Shown here: positions 55,320 to 63,435 of the stretch, one piece after another | Numbering within the stretch: the first letter of the stretch is position 1 | How the letters are laid out: every line of letters starts with the position of its first letter | From: Rugamonas rivuli | Lineage (GTDB): Bacteria > Pseudomonadota > Gammaproteobacteria > Burkholderiales > Burkholderiaceae_D | Assembly: GCF_009380165.1 (NCBI RefSeq) | Contig: NZ_WHUF01000001.1 | Coordinates: 682,001-746,000 of the forward strand | Length of the DNA: 64,000 nt | Direction of reading: 5' to 3' | Program-made: the position numbers and the translations under genes | The notes under the pieces: generated by a model | Told to the model about the DNA's origin: nothing | What the model saw: only the letters and a program-made list of their open reading frames with translations | The model's database searches: none

Positions 55320-56536
55320 CACAGCTGGATTCCTTCGAGTGGTACAGGCGGCGCGTGCCGGTCCTGCGTGGCGCGATGCTGGTAGGCCCGTGGCGTACAG
55401 CCCAGCTCGCGCTTGAATACCAGATGCATATACTGGCTGGAAGTGAAGCCGCATTTCATCGCGACGTCGATCAGGTTGCAGTCGCCGCCGGCAAGGATGG
55501 AGGTGGCGGCCTCCAGCCGCAGGCGCAGGATTTCGTCGTGGACGCTGTAGCCTAGCTCGCGGCGGAAATAAGCTTCGAGCGAGGAGCGCGAGATACCGAC
55601 ATAGTCGGCCACCTGGTCGGTCTTGATGCCCTGGCAGGCGTACTGGCGGATGAAGTGCCGCGCCCGCATCACATAGGGATGCTTGGTCGCTTCGTGCTTG
55701 CTGGAGGCCATGACGTTGATCCCGGCCGGCGGCACCAGGATGCAGGTGCCGGGCAGGCGCACGCCGTGCAAGCGCTGGTCCAGCAAATGGGCCGCCGTGC
55801 GCCCCATCTCCTGCGCGCCCTGGATCACCGAGCTGAGAGGAATACGCGTCAGCATGCGCGCCAGCGGATCGTTGTCGATGCCGATCAGCGCCACCTGTTC
55901 CGGCACGGCGATCCCGGCGATGATGCAGGCTTGCATCAGCTGGCGGGCGCGCGCATCCGTCACGGCAACGATGCCCACCGGCTTGGGCAGGCTGTGCAGC
56001 CATTGGATCTGCTGCTCCATCGCCTCGTCCCAGGATTGGGCGCTGGTGGCGAGGCCACGGAAGATTTCCACGTCGAAGCGCTCGCGCCGCATCAGCGCGC
56101 TGAACGCTTTTTCGCGCTCCTGTGCCCAGCGGTTGCCCTCGGCCTCGGGCAGGGAGAACAGCGCAAAATGGCGCAGGCCGGCCTCGATCAGGTGGTCGTA
56201 GGCAAGCTTGATGAGCTTGAAGTTGTCGGTGGCCACGTACGACAGGCCGACCGGGTAGTCCGCCTCGTTGGCGTAGGAACCGCCCACGGCGACCACCGGC
56301 AGGCGGCTGTCCGCCAATGCGGCGGCCACCGCCGGATCGTCAAAATCGGCGATGATGCCGTCTCCCTGCCAGCGCTCGATGCCCGACAGGCGCAGGCGAA
56401 AGTCTTCCTCCAGGAATAGATCCCAGGAGCTGCGGGTACTCGACAGATAGTCGGCGATGCCAGTGATCACTTCCCGGTCAAATATCTTGTTCGCGTTGAA
56501 CAACAGGGCGACGCGATGCGTCTTGGGCGTCGACAT
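55319..56536 (-). CDS. XylR-type regulator, copy 2
   Basis: 405 residues with the same two-domain layout as copy 1 (ligand domain to ~275, AraC HTH ~300-400) and long identical stretches such as KPVGI, VTDARARQL, LIGIDNDP and IRQYACQGIKTDQVA. The helix-turn-helix regions differ little, so both probably read the same DNA site. A strong copy of the 20-bp element lies 72 nt upstream, suggesting autoregulation. It is coupled to the mutarotase gene. Confidence 0.9.
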   Translation of the reverse strand: MSTPKTHRVALLFNANKIFDREVITGIADYLSSTRSSWDLFLEEDFRLRLSGIERWQGDGIIADFDDPAVAAALADSRLPVVAVGGSYANEADYPVGLSYVATDNFKLIKLAYDHLIEAGLRHFALFSLPEAEGNRWAQEREKAFSALMRRERFDVEIFRGLATSAQSWDEAMEQQIQWLHSLPKPVGIVAVTDARARQLMQACIIAGIAVPEQVALIGIDNDPLARMLTRIPLSSVIQGAQEMGRTAAHLLDQRLHGVRLPGTCILVPPAGINVMASSKHEATKHPYVMRARHFIRQYACQGIKTDQVADYVGISRSSLEAYFRRELGYSVHDEILRLRLEAATSILAGGDCNLIDVAMKCGFTSSQYMHLVFKRELGCTPRAYQHRATQDRHAPPVPLEGIQL

Positions 56537-56608
56537 TGTGGCGGTCTCCTTTGCCTTTTGGCTTATTTTTGTCTAGCCCAGCCATTCTGCAAGCGAGCGC
56601 CCGCCGAC

Positions 56609-56628
56609 TCAATTATGAAAATCATCAA
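56609..56628 (-). promoter_or_regulatory. Copy of the 20-bp locus element, upstream of XylR copy 2
   Basis: Minus-strand TTGATGATTTTCATAATTGA matches 18 of 20 positions and ends 72 nt before the start codon. Confidence 0.7.
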
Positions 56629-56673
56629 ATGGCATACCGATTATTTGCTATCCCCAGGACGGGGTAAGGAGAA

Positions 56674-56697
56674 ACGCCCGCCGCTCGGGGCGGGCGT
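56674..56697 (-). terminator. Terminator-like hairpin after the OsmC-YcaO gene
   Basis: Perfect 9-bp stem ACGCCCGCC/GGCGGGCGT with a 6-nt loop, followed on the minus strand by TTCTCCTT. It separates the xyloglucan locus from the next gene. Confidence 0.6.
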
Positions 56698-56744
56698 ATG
56701 GTGAAGATCATCGCGCGGGGAGCGCGATTCACCGGGCAGTGCGT

Positions 56745-58940
56745 TTACTTCGAGAACGAGGCGCGTGCCTTGTGCAGCTTTTTGTAGCTGTCGATCAGGC
56801 GCGCGTGCCGGTCGAGTCCTTCCAGCTTCATGCTGGTCGGCGTCAGGCCGTAGAAGCGCACGCTGCCGTCCACCGAGCCGATGACCGCGTCCATCCGGTC
56901 GTTGCCGAACATGCGGCGGAAATTGAACTCGTACTCGTCCAGTTCCATGTCGTCATCCAGCTCCACTTCCAGCACCGCATTCAAGGCCTGGTAGAACAGT
57001 CCGCGCTCAACCGAGTTGTCGTTGTACTGCAGGAAGGCTTCCACCAGCTCTTGCGCCTCTTCGAACTGCTGCAAGGCCAGTTGAATCAACAGCTTCAGCT
57101 CCAGCACCGTCAGCTGGCCCCAGACCGTGTTCTCGTCGAACTCGATGCCGATCAGGGTGGCGATATCGCCGTACTCATCCAGCTCGCTGTTCTCCAGGCG
57201 GTCGAGCAGCGCTTCCAGCTGCTTGTCGTCCAGGTGATGCAAGTTCAGGATATCGGCGCGGAACAGCAGCGCTTTGTTGGTGTTATCCCAGATCAGGTCT
57301 TCCACCGGATAGACTTCCGAATAGCCCGGCACCAGGATACGGCAGGCTGCGGCGCCAAGATGCTCATACACCGCCATGTACGACTCTTTGCCCATGGTTT
57401 CAAGAATGCCGAACAAGGTCGCGGCTTCCTCGGCGTTGGAGTTTTCACCCTGGCCGGAGAAATCCCACTCGACAAATTCGTAGTCGGCCTTGGCGCTGAA
57501 GAAGCGCCACGACACCACGCCGCTGGAATCGATAAAGTGTTCGACGAAGTTGTTTGGCTCGGTCACGGCATTGCTGACAAAGGTAGGACGCGGCAAATCG
57601 TTCAGGCCTTCGAAGCTGCGGCCTTGCAGCAATTCGGTCAGGCTGCGCTCCAGCGCGACCTCAAAGCTTGGATGCGCGCCGAACGAGGCAAACACGCCGC
57701 CGGTACGCGGGTTCATCAAGGTGACGCACATCAGCGGGTACTGCCCGCCCAGCGACGCATCTTTCACCAGCACCGGGAAGCCCTGCTCTTCCAGGCCTTG
57801 AATCCCAGCCAGGATGCCCGGGTACTTCGCCAGCACTTCTTGCGGCACATCCGGCAAGGCGATCTCGCCTTCCAGGATTTCGCGCTTGACCGCCCTTTCG
57901 AAAATCTCCGACAGGCACTGCACCTGCGCTTCGACCAGCGTGTTACCCGCACTCATGCCATTGCTGACGTAGAGGTTTTCGACCAGGTTGGATGGGAAGT
58001 ACACGACCTCGCCGTCCGATTGCCGCACGAACGGCAGCGAGCAGATGCCACGCTCCACGTTGCCCGAATTGGTGTCGTACAGATGAGAGCCGCGCAGCTC
58101 GCCATCCGGGTTGTAGATTTCGAGGCAGTACTCGTCGAGAATTTCAGCGGGCAGCGCATCCTTGCGGCCAGGCTTGAACCAGCGCTCGTTCGGGTAATGG
58201 ACAAATTCGGCGTTGGCGAGGTCTTCGCCCCAGAACGCACCGGCGTAGAAATGGTTGTTGTTCAACCGCTCGATATACTCGCCCAGCGCCGAGGCCAGCG
58301 CGCTTTCCTTGGTCGAACCCTTGCCGTTAGTGAAGCACATCGGCGAGTGCGCATCGCGGATATGCAGCGACCACACGTTGGGAACGATGTTGCGCCATGA
58401 CGCGATTTCAATCTTGATGCCTAAACCTGCCAACAAGCCCGACATATTGGCGATGGTTTGTTCCAGCGGCAGATCCTTGCCCGGGATATAGGTGCGCGCT
58501 GCCGAATCGGGATTCAGCACCAGCAGGCCCTGGGCGTCGGCATCCAGGTTTTCCACCTCTTCGATGACGAAGTCGGGGCCTTCTTGCACCACCTTTTTGA
58601 CGGTGCAGCGGTCGATGGAGCGCAAGATGCCCTGGCGATCCTTGTCGGAGATATCCGCCGGCAGTTCAACCTGGATCTTGAAGATCTGCTTGTAGCGGTT
58701 TTCCGGATCAACGATATTATTCTGCGACAGGCGGATATTTTCGGTTGGAATATTGCGGGTATTGCAATACAACTTCACGAAATACGCTGCGCACAAGGCC
58801 GATGACGCGAGAAAGTAATCGAACGGGCCAGGCGCCGAGCCATCGCCTTTATAGCGGATCGGCTGGTCGGCGACCACCGTGAAGTCATCGAACTTGGCTT
58901 CGAGACGAAGCTTGTCGAGAAAGTTGACCTTAATTTCCAT
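56745..58940 (-). CDS. ycaO: OsmC domain/YcaO domain protein
   Basis: 731 residues from ATG 58940. Residues ~1-140 are an OsmC/Ohr-like domain (GPFDYFLASSALCAAYFV, CNTRNIPTENI) with the family Cys positions. The YcaO domain follows (~170-560: FTNGKGSTKESALASALGEYIER, AQVQCLSEIFERAVK), containing the ATP-binding glutamates. The acidic helical tail resembles E. coli YcaO and lacks a terminal PxPxP, so a thiazole-forming role is unlikely. E. coli YcaO assists RimO in beta-methylthiolation of ribosomal protein S12; the same role is expected here. Confidence 0.85.
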   Translation of the reverse strand: MEIKVNFLDKLRLEAKFDDFTVVADQPIRYKGDGSAPGPFDYFLASSALCAAYFVKLYCNTRNIPTENIRLSQNNIVDPENRYKQIFKIQVELPADISDKDRQGILRSIDRCTVKKVVQEGPDFVIEEVENLDADAQGLLVLNPDSAARTYIPGKDLPLEQTIANMSGLLAGLGIKIEIASWRNIVPNVWSLHIRDAHSPMCFTNGKGSTKESALASALGEYIERLNNNHFYAGAFWGEDLANAEFVHYPNERWFKPGRKDALPAEILDEYCLEIYNPDGELRGSHLYDTNSGNVERGICSLPFVRQSDGEVVYFPSNLVENLYVSNGMSAGNTLVEAQVQCLSEIFERAVKREILEGEIALPDVPQEVLAKYPGILAGIQGLEEQGFPVLVKDASLGGQYPLMCVTLMNPRTGGVFASFGAHPSFEVALERSLTELLQGRSFEGLNDLPRPTFVSNAVTEPNNFVEHFIDSSGVVSWRFFSAKADYEFVEWDFSGQGENSNAEEAATLFGILETMGKESYMAVYEHLGAAACRILVPGYSEVYPVEDLIWDNTNKALLFRADILNLHHLDDKQLEALLDRLENSELDEYGDIATLIGIEFDENTVWGQLTVLELKLLIQLALQQFEEAQELVEAFLQYNDNSVERGLFYQALNAVLEVELDDDMELDEYEFNFRRMFGNDRMDAVIGSVDGSVRFYGLTPTSMKLEGLDRHARLIDSYKKLHKARASFSK

Positions 58941-59024
58941 GAAAGAATCCCAAATAGCGCTCAAAATTGACGTAGCCGCTATTATCCGTTCTTTTAGCTG
59001 TGCAGCATAGGCTGATGACCGCCG

Positions 59025-59798
59025 TCAGTTCTTGTCCTTCTCGCCCAGGTATTTTTGGTAGATCGCGTTGAACTTGCCGTTGTCCTTCAACTGCTTCAGG
59101 CCCGCGTTGAAATCGTCGCGGATCTTGGGGTCGCGAAACACCGGCCGATAGTCCATCGGATTGAATTTGACGAAGCTCTGCTCGACGATGGGCTTGGGAC
59201 GGAAAGCCTTGTTGAGCTTGAGTTGCAGGGTGAAATACTTGAAGATGTTGCGGTCGCTGAGCACCACGTCGTAGCGCCCGATATTCAGCGTCAGCACCTG
59301 CAATTCCTGATTGTTCTGCTCGAAATAATGGCCTTGGCGCTTGACCTCGTCCAGCCATTCGGGATAGCGCTTGGCCGCGCCCACGAACGAGATGATCTTC
59401 AGCCCGCGCAAATCCTCCGGTTTCTTGATGACCAGGTTGCGCTCCTTGAGACTGATGAACACGTTATCGTAGAACACTGCGGGGTCGCCGTAGTATCCGC
59501 CCCAGGCCGTCATGTCCTCGCCGAGGTCCGTCATGGCGGCGTCCACCTCCCCTGCCTTGAACTCGACCGGAATCCGGGCAAACGAGTAGTAGCGCGGCTT
59601 CAATGTGTGTCCACGATATGCCAGTGCCGCGCGCATCACTTCCAGCTCGATGCCTGAGTCACTCTCAGGAAAACAAAACGGCGGAATCTTTTCGCCGAAC
59701 GCCATGATCACCACACCCGCACTGGCCCAGCTGCACCAGGCGCATGACAGCACCAACATGGTCTTGATCATGCGTACCGCAAGATTCTTACTGCGCAT
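59025..59798 (-). CDS. Periplasmic solute-binding protein (SBP_bac_3-like)
   Basis: 257 residues from ATG 59798 (GGAG 6 nt upstream) with a signal peptide ending near WASAG. The fold of amino-acid-type binding proteins is visible: FGEKIPPFCFPESDSGIELEVMRAAL, AGEVDAAMTD, ISLKERNLVIKKPEDLRGLKI and a C-terminal FNAIYQKYLGEK. No ABC permease or ATPase genes are nearby, so it may serve as a sensor or orphan binding protein. It lies 15 nt behind a porin gene on the same strand. Confidence 0.8.
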   Translation of the reverse strand: MRSKNLAVRMIKTMLVLSCAWCSWASAGVVIMAFGEKIPPFCFPESDSGIELEVMRAALAYRGHTLKPRYYSFARIPVEFKAGEVDAAMTDLGEDMTAWGGYYGDPAVFYDNVFISLKERNLVIKKPEDLRGLKIISFVGAAKRYPEWLDEVKRQGHYFEQNNQELQVLTLNIGRYDVVLSDRNIFKYFTLQLKLNKAFRPKPIVEQSFVKFNPMDYRPVFRDPKIRDDFNAGLKQLKDNGKFNAIYQKYLGEKDKN

Positions 59799-59813
59799 CG
59801 TAAACTCCACTGC

Positions 59814-60797
59814 TTAAAATTGATGACGTATCCCGGCGGCGACTATCCGCCTTGTCCCGCCCGGCAGCGCCGCCTGGTAGCCGGCGTTGGCATCGTTGGC
59901 CAGCCGCGAGCCGATCAGGTAGAGATTGGTGCGCTTGGAAAGGGTATGGTAATAAGCCAGTGCCAGCTGGGTGGCATCGGCGTCGGAATAGAATTTGTCT
60001 TTCTTGTGGACGTAGTCGGCTGCGACGGTATCCAGGCCCAGCGGCATGCTGATGCCGAACAAGGTGTCCTCGGTATCGAGCGTGGTGTCGTTGCGGCTGC
60101 GCGCGACCACGGCCCAGCCGCGCACCGGCCCGAAATTATAGTTGCCGCCGACCAGATAGCTGCGCGCGGGATTGCTGCCGAAGGCATCGTAGGTGCTGTG
60201 GTAAGCCAGCTGGACATTCAATGGCCCGCGCGCGTAGCCGAGGTCCATGCTCAGCTGCCGGTTTGCGCGGGCATTGCCGGCGACCTCGCCGGCGCCATAC
60301 GCCACATCGCCATAAAAGCCACGCAAGGTCGGCGGCAAGGAATACTTGACCGTGTTATTCATGCGCACGCCGCTGTCGTAAAACACGCGGGTGGATTCGC
60401 CCGGCCCCTTGGCATCGAAGGGATCGTTGGTCGCTATCGCGCCGAAGTAAGGCGTGAAAATGCGGCCTATCGTGACGCTGCCCAGAGGACCAGCCAGGCT
60501 GACCCAGGCCTGGCTGCCGAACAGCGTTCCCGCAAAAGACGGCACGCCCCTGTCCGCCTCGATCTGGGATTCGAGCACGAATCTGGCGACCAGGCCATCC
60601 CCCAGGTTTTCACTGCCTTTGATGCCAAAGCGCGAGGCGGTCTGCTGCCCGCTGTCGACCGCCGCCATCGTCTTGCCGGAATTGCTGTCGGACGTGACGG
60701 CCAGGTCCACCACCCCGTACACATTGATGGCCTCCTGGGCCTGAGCCTGTTGCGAGAGCGATAGAAGTAGCGCCGCGGCGATGAACGTTGATCTCAT
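59814..60797 (-). CDS. Gram-negative trimeric porin
   Basis: 327 residues, signal peptide to AQAQEA, opening with VYGVVDLAV and ending in IRHQF with the terminal Phe used for barrel assembly. The PEFGAxE-type loop and constriction motif (SRFGIKGSENLGDGLVARFVLESQ, shown here in short form) match Burkholderia-type porins. It likely allows small solutes through the outer membrane; specificity is unknown. Transcribed with the solute-binding protein. Confidence 0.9.
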   Translation of the reverse strand: MRSTFIAAALLLSLSQQAQAQEAINVYGVVDLAVTSDSNSGKTMAAVDSGQQTASRFGIKGSENLGDGLVARFVLESQIEADRGVPSFAGTLFGSQAWVSLAGPLGSVTIGRIFTPYFGAIATNDPFDAKGPGESTRVFYDSGVRMNNTVKYSLPPTLRGFYGDVAYGAGEVAGNARANRQLSMDLGYARGPLNVQLAYHSTYDAFGSNPARSYLVGGNYNFGPVRGWAVVARSRNDTTLDTEDTLFGISMPLGLDTVAADYVHKKDKFYSDADATQLALAYYHTLSKRTNLYLIGSRLANDANAGYQAALPGGTRRIVAAGIRHQF

Positions 60798-60966
60798 AAA
60801 AGTCTCCCGGTGAAGAACACTTGCCCGCCAACGCGCTCGCTTTTCTACCTCACAGTTTTACTCTTTGCCATGACGCCGATCAACAACTATTGCAATACCG
60901 CGTTACACGTTCACCACAGCGCAATAAACCGTCATTTTTCGTTGTAATATTGCATCAAACATAATG

Positions 60967-60995
60967 TTTACAAAAAAATACTTAATCCCTATACT
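60967..60995 (+). promoter_or_regulatory. Near-consensus sigma-70 promoter for the lectin gene
   Basis: TTTACA and TATACT are separated by exactly 17 nt, in the AT-rich 329-nt gap between the porin and lectin genes. It predicts a ~125-nt leader before ATG 61127. Nothing else is recognised in the gap. Confidence 0.65.
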
Positions 60996-61126
60996 TTTCC
61001 GGTGCCGACGATCGCAGCCGGAAGCCAGCGATGGCGGCATTCAGAAACGTAATGACCATGGCCGTATTTTTGGTGAAATGCTGATTTACATCTCGCAAAT
61101 TAATCCACAAAAAAATAGGAAAAATA

Positions 61127-62044
61127 ATGGCATCAACACTTTCTCAAAGCTTCAAACCGCTACGCGTTGCAGCGGCTCTCCTGGCGTGCTCGGTTGCGCT
61201 GCAAGCCTCGGCGGCACACAGCTACACCGACAAGCTGGTCGCCGGCGAGACTCTGCAAGCCAACGAATCCATCAAACCTATCGATAACAACCTGGTCTAT
61301 CTGGTCATGCAGGGAGACGGCAATCTGGTGTTGTATCGCCGATCGGACAACGTGCCTCTGTGGCACGCCAACAGCTGGGGCCATCCGGGCGCCACCACGG
61401 TAATGCAGGGCGATGGCAATCTGGTCGTCTACGGTCCGAATAATGAGGTCCTGTTCCACACCAACACCTGGAACAATCCCGGCTCCTACCTGCACTTGCT
61501 CTCCAGCGGCAACCTGGTGGTCAAGTCGGCCAACAACACCGTGCTGTGGGCCAGCAATACCTCGGTCCAGCCTGTTCCTACCTACTCCACGCCTTCGTAC
61601 CAGCCGACCTACTGGAACGACAACGGCACCGCCCAGCGCAATAACAACTGCTACAACTACGCGAACAACAAACGCACCGACACCTTCGCCCAGCCAGGCC
61701 GCGCGCACGGCGTGAGCGGCTATCCGATGACGGGATCGGCGGTGTACAACGCGGCCGTTGCCGATGGCCTGGTGCCAACCACCGCCACCGGCACTTCGCC
61801 GGATGGCAAGACCAAAATCGCGCTGGTGGTCGCCCCTGGATACGACTACCATTGGTATCGTCAAGACAGCGATGGCCGTTGGACCCACAAGCCGGGACAG
61901 ACCCGCGCTACCGACGTCGACAACAGCGGCGTAACGATTTCCAATCCCGAAACGGCCAATCGCGGCGCCTACACCCAGTTCGTCGGCTACTTCTTCACGC
62001 CGTCGGACGCAGTCCAAGGACAAGGCAAAGCGGACATCCGCTAA
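61127..62044 (+). CDS. Secreted B-type (bulb) lectin fused to an unrecognised Cys/His domain
   Basis: 305 residues, signal peptide to LQASAA, RBS AGGA. Residues ~32-147 are a GNA-like lectin with two intact mannose motifs QxDxNxVxY (62-70 and 94-102) and a third one that has lost Q and D. A Pro/Ser/Tyr linker leads to a C-terminal domain (~165-305) with conserved-looking blocks NNCYNYA (C175), DYHWYRQD (H242, D247), WTHKPG and a final YxxFVGYFF. Cys followed ~65 residues later by His and a nearby Asp suggests a papain/CHAP-like fold; this is a guess from motif order. A small secreted protein gene follows 33 nt later. Confidence 0.75.
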   Translation: MASTLSQSFKPLRVAAALLACSVALQASAAHSYTDKLVAGETLQANESIKPIDNNLVYLVMQGDGNLVLYRRSDNVPLWHANSWGHPGATTVMQGDGNLVVYGPNNEVLFHTNTWNNPGSYLHLLSSGNLVVKSANNTVLWASNTSVQPVPTYSTPSYQPTYWNDNGTAQRNNNCYNYANNKRTDTFAQPGRAHGVSGYPMTGSAVYNAAVADGLVPTTATGTSPDGKTKIALVVAPGYDYHWYRQDSDGRWTHKPGQTRATDVDNSGVTISNPETANRGAYTQFVGYFFTPSDAVQGQGKADIR

Positions 62045-62077
62045 TCCGATCTCTCCACACAGACAGGACATATCCAT

Positions 62078-62569
62078 ATGAAGCAATCTTTTATCAAGCA
62101 CGCGCTACTGGTGGTCGGCACATTTTGCGCTCTGACGAGCGCGCAGGCGGGGGAAATCGTGAAGTCGCTGAAAGTTGAACTGCTGGTCTTCTCCGGCCGC
62201 CCCAACCCGACTTTCGTCGTGACCGATCCGGCCCAGATCAAGGAGATCCTGGCGCTGGCGAAAAACCTGCCGAAGAAAAAAGGCGTCAGCGCAAGCGACA
62301 GCGACCAGCCTGAACCCAAACTCGGCTACCAGGGCTTTATCGTCACCAACAATTCGGACGTCTCGTCCGACATCAAATCGTTCGCGGTGCATGGTTCGAA
62401 TGTGCATCTGGCGCTGGTGACGGGCGCCAAGGAAGCCGGCAAGTCTGCCGTCGTGCAAGCTGCCGCCGTCGATGCGGACAGCGCGCTGGAAAACAAGCTG
62501 CTCGCGCATGGCCAGAAAATCGGTGCGGTCGATGACAAGCTGCTGGAGTTTATTGAAAACTCCAAGTAA
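62078..62569 (+). CDS. Small secreted protein with FSGRPNP motif, partner of the lectin gene
   Basis: 163 residues with a signal peptide ending near SAQAG. I do not recognise the family. It has the block VELLVFSGRPNPTF near residue 35 and a beta-rich middle (GYQGFIVTNN, SFAVHGSNVHLAL), then a helical end. It follows the lectin gene by 33 nt, shares its promoter and ends 14 nt before a hairpin. Such close pairing suggests a shared task, perhaps an inhibitor, chaperone or co-secreted subunit for the lectin's C-terminal domain; this is inference. Confidence 0.65.
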   Translation: MKQSFIKHALLVVGTFCALTSAQAGEIVKSLKVELLVFSGRPNPTFVVTDPAQIKEILALAKNLPKKKGVSASDSDQPEPKLGYQGFIVTNNSDVSSDIKSFAVHGSNVHLALVTGAKEAGKSAVVQAAAVDADSALENKLLAHGQKIGAVDDKLLEFIENSK

Positions 62570-62583
62570 TCCCTCGTAAGTCC

Positions 62584-62611
62584 GATGGAGCGCCGCAGCC
62601 GGCGCTCCATC
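62584..62611 (+). terminator. Bidirectional hairpin between convergent genes
   Basis: A perfect 12-bp stem (GATGGAGCGCCG/CGGCGCTCCATC, loop CAGC) lies 14 nt after the FSGRPNP gene and 10 nt from the end of the SRPBCC gene. No clear U-tract on either strand. Confidence 0.6.
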
Positions 62612-62621
62612 TGCCGCCAGA

Positions 62622-63035
62622 TCAGGCGGCTTCTTTCTCCACCAGCTGTTCGAGCGCGCCGAAGAATTTCTGCCAGCCGAACTTGGCGCCTTGATAGGCC
62701 TGCTCCTGGTCGGCACGGAAGCCCGACTGTTCCATCCGCAGATGCGTACCCTTGCCGCTGGCTTCCAGCGTCCAGGTGACGACACTCTCCAGTCCCATGG
62801 CCGACCACGTGTAGGCCAGCGTCTTGATCGGCTCGACCTCCGTCACGCGGCAATCGACCGTGCCCCAGTCAGCCTTGAAATTGAAATTATGTCCCGCCAC
62901 AGGCAGGAAATCGTTCTTCATCAGCCAAGCTTCGATCAGGTGCGGCTGGGTCAGCGCGCGCCAGAGTTTTTCCGGCGGATGTGCAAACTCCCGTTCGACA
63001 ACGACGGTACGGAGTTCAGGTGCGATAGCGTTCAT
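62622..63035 (-). CDS. SRPBCC/AHSA1-like protein
   Basis: 137 residues of the START/Bet v1-like fold (REFAHPPEKLWRALTQPHLIEAW, LAYTWSA, GTHLRMEQSGF). It overlaps the ArsR-type regulator gene upstream by 4 nt (ATGA). Such ArsR-SRPBCC pairs are frequent; the bound ligand is unknown. Confidence 0.85.
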   Translation of the reverse strand: MNAIAPELRTVVVEREFAHPPEKLWRALTQPHLIEAWLMKNDFLPVAGHNFNFKADWGTVDCRVTEVEPIKTLAYTWSAMGLESVVTWTLEASGKGTHLRMEQSGFRADQEQAYQGAKFGWQKFFGALEQLVEKEAA

Positions 63036-63355
63036 TGGTCCATCCTTTGCAGTAGGTTTTCAAGATCGTCGAACCGGTCGTCCCAGAAGCGAGCCATCTG
63101 GTTGGTCCAGTCGAGCAGCGGAGCCAGCGCCTTGACTTGCGCGCTGTAGTGGGTCTGGCGCCCTTCGTGCCGGTCAAATACGAGCCCGGCTTGCTTCAAC
63201 ACGGCCAAATGCTTGGATACGGCGGGCTGCGAGACCTCGGCCTGCGCGGTCAGCCCTCCGACCGTCTGCTCGCCGTTGGCGCACAGCCGCTCGAAGATGG
63301 CCCGCCGCGTAGGATCGGCCAGTGCCCGGAAAATCGCGTCGTGAGAATGTGTCAT
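63032..63355 (-). CDS. ArsR-family transcriptional regulator
   Basis: 107 residues with an ArsR winged helix (IFRALADPTRRAIFERL, EVSQPAVSKHLAVLKQAGLV, RQTHYSAQ). No Cys-based metal site is visible, so it belongs with the SRPBCC-linked group rather than metal sensors. It probably represses itself and the coupled SRPBCC gene. Confidence 0.88.
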   Translation of the reverse strand: MTHSHDAIFRALADPTRRAIFERLCANGEQTVGGLTAQAEVSQPAVSKHLAVLKQAGLVFDRHEGRQTHYSAQVKALAPLLDWTNQMARFWDDRFDDLENLLQRMDQ

Positions 63356-63435
63356 TTCAATCCATAACCGTGTGGTGATGGAATTAATAATAACCCTGCG
63401 GTTATTGATCGGTCAAGCGAAAAATGTGGATACCT

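Noticed and set aside
55320-56003. Apparent N-terminal extension of the mutarotase
   Set aside because: It is an out-of-frame shadow of XylR copy 2; the mutarotase ATG overlaps the regulator's stop codon.
60996-61126. Possible riboswitch in the 125-nt lectin leader
   Set aside because: No conserved aptamer blocks (GEMM, cobalamin, TPP, glycine) could be found.
60964-61287. Small open frame upstream of the lectin
   Set aside because: It starts within the predicted promoter and overlaps the lectin signal peptide out of frame, without an RBS.
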